Part shown: positions 59,338 to 64,000 of the stretch, piece by piece
Layout of the letters: each line of letters opens with the position of its first letter
How positions within the stretch are numbered: position 1 is the stretch's first letter
Origin: Heliocidaris tuberculata
Lineage: Eukaryota; Echinodermata; Echinoidea; Camarodonta; Echinometridae
Direction of reading: 5' to 3'
Assembly: GCA_025618425.1 (NCBI GenBank)
Contig: CM046847.1
Span: 2,749,759-2,813,758, forward strand
DNA length: 64,000 nt
Program-made: the position numbers and the translations under genes
The notes under the pieces: model-generated
The model's input: only the letters and a program-made list of their open reading frames with translations
The model's database searches: none
Told to the model about the DNA's origin: nothing

Positions 59338-59799
59338 CATTTCGATATCCAGGACATTTGCAGGGGAAAGAGGGCATGCATGTGCCCTTAGTGGAAATCG
59401 AGAAAAATGCATGCCTCTCCATTATATGTGAAAATAATCCCCTGGGGTAAGAGATGAAAACCCTTTCGTTTTGTGTTCTTGTTTTTATCAGTGTTTTTAT
59501 TTTGTCTTGCATGTGTTATGCCTGTTTATTGTTTTTGTATGCCGTTTGTTGTTGTTGTATTTTGTTTCTTGTTCTGTTTTTTGTTTGTGGATTTTGTTTT
59601 GTTTAGTTTCATTTCGGTTTGTTTGTTTTGTTTTTTTTACTTTGATTTGTTTGTTTTTGGGGTTTTTTTGTTGTTGGTTTGTTTGACCACTTTTTGAGAC
59701 ATTATACTCTACCCCCCCCCCATCCCCCCTGGTCAGAGAGACGTACCTGGATCTGTAACAGAATTCATCATGCAAACAGCATTGCATTATATTTATAAA

Positions 59800-59985
59800 A
59801 TATTTTCTTTAGAAAATACGTTGCAAATTTGTGTTAAATCAAGGAAGTATTACTCCTTGGTTTGATTGATTACAACTTCAAATAGTCATGATTCTTATCG
59901 GATTTTGCTCATACTTTCATTGATCCTTTTCTTTAATTTGTATGCTTCTTTTAAAATCAATTAGATATAAGGGTGGACTGTCCGG
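59800..59985 (-). mobile_element. Half copy of the 27.9-kb TTAA element
   Basis: Shares TTTGATTGATTAC-ACTTCAAA, CTTTAATTTGTATGCTTCTT-like and TTAAAATCA blocks with the right arm at about 28350-28470, ending in GGTGGACTGTCC. The left half is missing. Confidence 0.6.
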
Positions 59986-60359
59986 ACACACCGTGAATAC
60001 CCATTCCTAACATGCCTAAAGCCGAAGACATTCTGAAGTATAAGGGATGGGGGAGAAAGCCCTTTGACTATATTATTTTGCTTTTTACATTTTCAGTTAA
60101 CGTCACTTATTTCGTCTATGTTACATAATATACAACGCGGTGGATTGGTTGATTTTGTTGATTTTGATTTTGATTTATTTATCCTTTTTGTGAAGGAAGG
60201 GGGGAGGTTGATGTGGTGTAGTGTAGAAACAGAACGTGAAGAGTTGCACAAGACAAAAGGCCGAGTGGTCCCGACTTGCATTTGTAGTTTGACATACTTG
60301 AATTCAATTTCATTTATGCTGGAGAGAAACAGTCAGTCACCGAGCCGGGTTTTTTTTCT

Positions 60360-60447
60360 TCTCCTCTCTCTATCTCCTCCCTCCCTCTCTCTCTCTCTCT
60401 CTTATTCATAATTCGCTTCACCCTTCTCTTTCCTGTGTGTCCGTATG

Positions 60448-60492
<45 letters not shown>

Positions 60493-60515
60493 CTCTCTCT
60501 CTCTCTCTCTCTTGA
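60360..60515 (+). repeat. (TC)n, (AT)n, (CT)n compound microsatellite
   Basis: CTCTCTCTCTCTCT near 60390, about 20 TA units from 60452 and about 13 CT units from 60488. It directly precedes the family A copy at 60534. Confidence 0.9.
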
Positions 60516-60533
60516 TATATATTTATATACATA

Positions 60534-60949
60534 TTAACCCTTTCGAGACAATTGACCACATTTTGTGGTTTGGCTCAATAACTTCTGATTCAGAGCCCTA
60601 ATAAATAGACCAGATAAATGAGTAGAAAGAACAAAAAATTCTGCACACACTGTGTCCATTTTTGCTGCATGAAAATATTGTTTTTGATGGCAGGAATTTT
60701 AAAAAGGAGAATAAGCTTTAAAATCCTTAAATTGGCAACACATTGAGAGGTTCAAAATCATTGTTTTTTGTCAAAATTGGCAATTTTTTCAACTTTTCGA
60801 CAACGTTCCTAACCATATATGTTGTTTTCAAAGACATTAGATTTTATTAGAACCATGTAGCATTAAAAGAAAAATATTTTTGTTGCCAATTTGAAGAATA
60901 GATTGTGATCAATTTAGCCCTTAAATAATTCCTGTCCTGAAAGGGTTAA
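60534..60949 (+). mobile_element. Family A MITE, copy 3 (full length)
   Basis: TTAACCCTTTCGAGACAATT at the start and TCCTGAAAGGGTTAA at the end. It contains the TGTGTCCATTTTTGCTGCAT block missing in copy 1. Same orientation as copy 1. Confidence 0.9.
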
Positions 60950-61367
60950 GGCCACCGCACACCTTACGATCGGTCTGCGATCCGATTTGTGAAATAAATC
61001 GCTATGGCATCAAATATTGGCATTTTAACAAATGAAATCTACCCTATTCAGGTTCTGAAAAGTAATATGAATACTAAACATAGGGTTTTGGTGTGCTGTC
61101 AGCTTTCTACAGGCCGGAATAAGGGCAAAATTAGTTTCAAATCGTAGGCAGTCGTACGATTTTTGTGACGTCATTACGACTCGGAGCCGATTTGACCATT
61201 CCATCGACTAGAAAACTCGGCAAAGGCCGTATTATCGATTTTACTATCTGTTTGACTATTCAGACCCTCAATCAAAAAAGTTTTTCGTTTTGAAATGATT
61301 TGTCAAATGAATTGCATTTTCTTCTGAAATCGGATCGCAGACCGATCGTATAAGGTGTGCGGTGGCC
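60950..61367. mobile_element. Family B MITE, copy 2 (uninterrupted)
   Basis: GGCCACCGCACACCTTACGA at the start and TAAGGTGTGCGGTGGCC at the end, with further terminal pairing GATCGGTCTGCGATCCGATT. It starts on the base after family A copy 3. The interior ATTTTAACAAATGAAATCTA block matches the copy at 27 kb in inverse orientation. Confidence 0.9.
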
Positions 61368-61399
61368 ATTATATATATCATTATCTTTGTTTTGTATTT

Positions 61400-61500
61400 A
61401 TAAACTTCTTTCTTTCTCTGCCTCTGTCTCCCTCCCCCGGCCTCTCTCTCTCTCTCTCTCTCTTTCCACCTCTTCCCCCTCTCTCTCCCTCTCTGGCAGG
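61400..61500 (+). repeat. TC-rich microsatellite
   Basis: TTTCTTTCTCTGCCTCTGTC and a (TC)n run near 61443, compositionally like the giant array at 8.6-12.9 kb but short. Confidence 0.85.
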
Positions 61501-62017
61501 CCCTTTCATATTTATAAACATTAATTTTGTATAGTTTCAAGTAAATAAGCATGTCAGATCAGTAATTGGACATTATGAAATAGGTAAAAGATAAACAATA
61601 ACAATGTTTTATCTGATTATATATCAAGCATGATGAGGATAAAAGAGAAGGTTTATTTAGAAACATTTACACGATATTTCATCAATCAAGTAACATTCTG
61701 TTTTTAAAATAAAAACATATGTACAATATATACAAACAATTTTAAAGAAAAAAATCTGATAGAATATTAAACGCATGGCCAGATAAGAAAAGATCACTGT
61801 TTAAAATGATATTGACCATTACAAATTGAATGTATTACAATTCAAATGTGCTCATGGAACAAAACCATTAATTAAAATCGTCAGTTCAATGTTCATATAA
61901 GTAAATAAAGATTAGACCATTGTAGACAAATTGCTCAGTTGTCACACTTTATTTTTAAAATATTTTTTATTTCTTTTTATTTTATTTTATTTATTTATTC
62001 ATTTATTTTTATTTTTA

Positions 62018-62042
62018 TTTTTTTGGAGGGGGGGGGGGGGAG
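62018..62042 (+). repeat. T-run plus poly-G composite
   Basis: TTTATTTTTATTTTTTTGGA precedes a G run of about 14. Same type as at 25000 and 48160. Confidence 0.8.
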
Positions 62043-62650
62043 TTGGTTATAAACAAAATGCCATAATTTCAAATACCTTGCAAAATGCTTCACTCTAAAA
62101 TTCTGAAGTTGTTACATGAATCATTGGATACTCATAATTCATTTTTAATATAATGATTTGCTGGATCATTTTATTTCATTTTAGTGTTGAGTGTTGAGGT
62201 CATTAATGGGCACTTTCTGGACTCTCCGATCCTCTGAGTCGGGTTGCGAAGGAACGAGGTATTTTGATGTCAACCAGATTCTCATCAACGGGTCGTCTCA
62301 AGCTCGCCGGCGATCCCCTTATGGAGCTTTGTGGAGTTCCGCTGAAAAGGGGACATGGTACTCAAAATTAACATTTGAATGCAATTTTTCTTTACATATT
62401 TCAATGCAGAAGATTTAGACAATATCGTGTAAATTATAAAAAAAAAACTCTCCCTTTTATCCTCATCACGCTTGATGTATAATCAGAGAAAACAATATTG
62501 TTCATACTTTACGTCTTTCGTAATGACCAAAATTCCACACTTTGGATGCCAGTGATAAATTAGGGGGGAAAAGAACGTTATTCCAAACTTTTTTAGTCAT
62601 GCATAACCAATTAACCAAATAATTTTATAAACGGTTTAGGGTATTATAGC

Positions 62651-62719
62651 CATTGTTTTTAGGGCAGTCATTGTTTTTAGGGCAGTCATTGTTTTTAGGG
62701 CAGTCATTGTTTTTATGGC
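62651..62719 (+). repeat. Four-copy 18-bp tandem repeat
   Basis: CATTGTTTTTAGGGCAGT repeats exactly three times, and a fourth copy reads TATGGC at its end. Unit 18 bp, so period divisible by three, but no long frame runs through it. Confidence 0.9.
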
Positions 62720-62804
62720 TATATATTTTTACCAGCATGAAGGTCAATCCTCGGGCAAGTAAAGAGTTGCCCCAAGAAGATTGAAACCCGCGTAGCTTCT
62801 ATAC

Positions 62805-63815
62805 TACAGTGCGTCCCAGAAAAAAAGTTAACAGTTTGAAAAAGTCTCCCCAAATAAATGTTTCAAAATATTTCAAGGAAATTTTCATACCTTTGGACAG
62901 CTTAGGGTTTCTTCTATCAAATAACACCAAAATATCTAACAATATTCCACGCTTGAGTGAGCAAAAGCCTATATTTTGTGAAAGGGTGCAAAATCCAGAC
63001 TTGACAAGAATTGATATTGGCTCTGGTCGGTATCAGCCAAGCTGGGAGCCATGCATGAAAAGGCTTAGAAATTTTCCATTTTCTGATCAATAAAAGACAG
63101 TTTATGAAATAAAAAGCTTTTTTTCTCTGTATATCCTTACACATTCCATCAAAATCTTATGCTTCAGTGCGCAATCAACTACTTTGTTGAGTGGTTCAAA
63201 ATGTTACTTTTGGTGAGTTCAACGGCCTGCTTATACTCACTCAACCATAAAGTTTTGATGGGATATATCAGGACATACAGTGAACAAAATCTGTTCTTTC
63301 ATAAAATGTCTTTTATTGATCAGAATATGGCAATGTATATATTGATCAGAATATGGCAATGTATATAAGCCTTTTCATGACTGTCAACTTTGCTGATAAC
63401 AGCCAGAACGGACATACAAACATTTGTCAAGTATGGATTTTGCACCCTTTCAGAAAAGTGGCTTTTGCTCTCTCAAGCGTAAAATATTGAGAAATATTTT
63501 GATGTCATTTGATAGAAGAGACTCTAAGCTTTCCACCGTTATGAACATTTCCTAAAAATATTTTGAAATACTTAATTGGGGAGACTTTTTTAACTGTCAA
63601 TTCTAAAATGGTTCTCAACTTAAATACCAATTCTTGTCAAGTCTGAATTTTGCACCATTTAATATAAGTGGCTTTTGATCACTCAAGCGTAATGACTAAT
63701 CAGATATTTCTGGATGATTATATTGCATAGGAGAGACCTTAAGCTATCTACAAGATTGGACAGAAAATATTCTGAAATTTTGGGAGAATTTTTCCGACTG
63801 TTAACTATTTTTTTT
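62805..63815. mobile_element. Mariner-like foldback element, right terminus lost
   Basis: The left border is TA then CAGTGCGTCCCAGAAAAAAA, a typical Tc1/mariner-type terminus. GTTAACAGTTTGAAAAAGTC near 62827 is mirrored near 63583-63600 (GGGGAGACTTTTTTAACTGT) and again, more divergently, near 63782-63806. GGGTGCAAAATCCAGACTTG near 62984 is mirrored at about 63430-63452 and 63640-63655. So one arm is present once and the other twice in tandem. The far end runs into a poly-T/poly-G composite instead of the expected terminus. A 25-bp duplication with TGATCAGAATATGGCAATGT lies at 63318-63366. Confidence 0.65.
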
Positions 63816-64000
63816 TTTTTTTTTTTGGGGGGGGGGGGGAAACGCTTTATAAAATTGTCTGGTGATTTTGAGTTGTTGTTCACCCTTCTACCTTTTAGCA
63901 AATCAATAATTGCCTCATTCTCTTCAAATTCCAAGTCTACAATACTTGTTTTTGCTGCAAAAATTTTAGAAATTTAAGCTTTTTATATACAGATGATCAT

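Noticed and set aside
59471..59697. Very hydrophobic frames (Phe/Leu/Cys/Val) on the plus strand
   Set aside because: Product of a TTTTGTTTG/TTGTT low-complexity tract; two overlapping frames are equally open.

Overview
This window is eukaryotic nuclear DNA, AT-rich and intron-dominated. It most likely comes from a marine invertebrate deuterostome, and an echinoderm is my best guess. The reasons are interrupted genes with GT/AG introns, many short palindromic DNA transposons (MITEs), a CR1/L2-like retrotransposon tail, abundant microsatellites, poly-G runs and a dense scatter of TACATGTA-type motifs. Nothing bacterial or viral is visible. Species-level assignment is not possible by eye.

The one gene I can reconstruct lies on the minus strand. 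It is an orthologue of the vertebrate gene KIAA0232, whose function is unknown. Exon 1 (52491-52871) carries the diagnostic N-terminus with WLGQELETRGVDAVVYTRYI. Exon 2 (36530-36672) carries GIEGLVEELC. A 2.8-kb exon 3 (31247-34034) begins at YYEAFPALSDK and encodes a long, apparently disordered, Ser-rich protein. Exon 4 starts at 30618. All splice sites are canonical and all phases agree. Exon 4 can either run to a stop at 30454 (1158 aa) or use a strong internal GTAAGT donor. That donor joins in phase to three downstream exons at 25083-25239, 23411-23486 and 22658-22822. Those exons encode two CCCH zinc fingers and a Pro/Gly-rich tail (1271 aa). A KIAA0232-type protein ending in CCCH fingers is the most interesting prediction here. 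The CCCH exon is followed on its upstream side by three decaying tandem copies of itself.

Layout: 1-7.9 kb holds AT-rich non-genic DNA with MITEs and microsatellites. 7.87-8.58 kb is a 5'-truncated CR1/L2-like element on the minus strand. 8.58-12.93 kb is a giant polypyrimidine tandem array with higher-order structure, and its 1108-codon open frame is spurious. 13-22.6 kb is AT-rich with no recognised gene. 22.7-25.8 kb holds the CCCH exons and exon relics. 26-28.5 kb is a nested transposon cluster. 30.5-52.9 kb is the main KIAA0232-like gene body, with a 15.8-kb first coding intron full of foldback elements. 53-64 kb lies upstream of the gene. It is a cluster of long palindromes, hAT-like elements with 8-bp target duplications, a second copy of the 26-28 kb element families and a mariner-like element.

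Transposon calls rest on inverted repeats and target duplications read by eye. Superfamily names are inferences.
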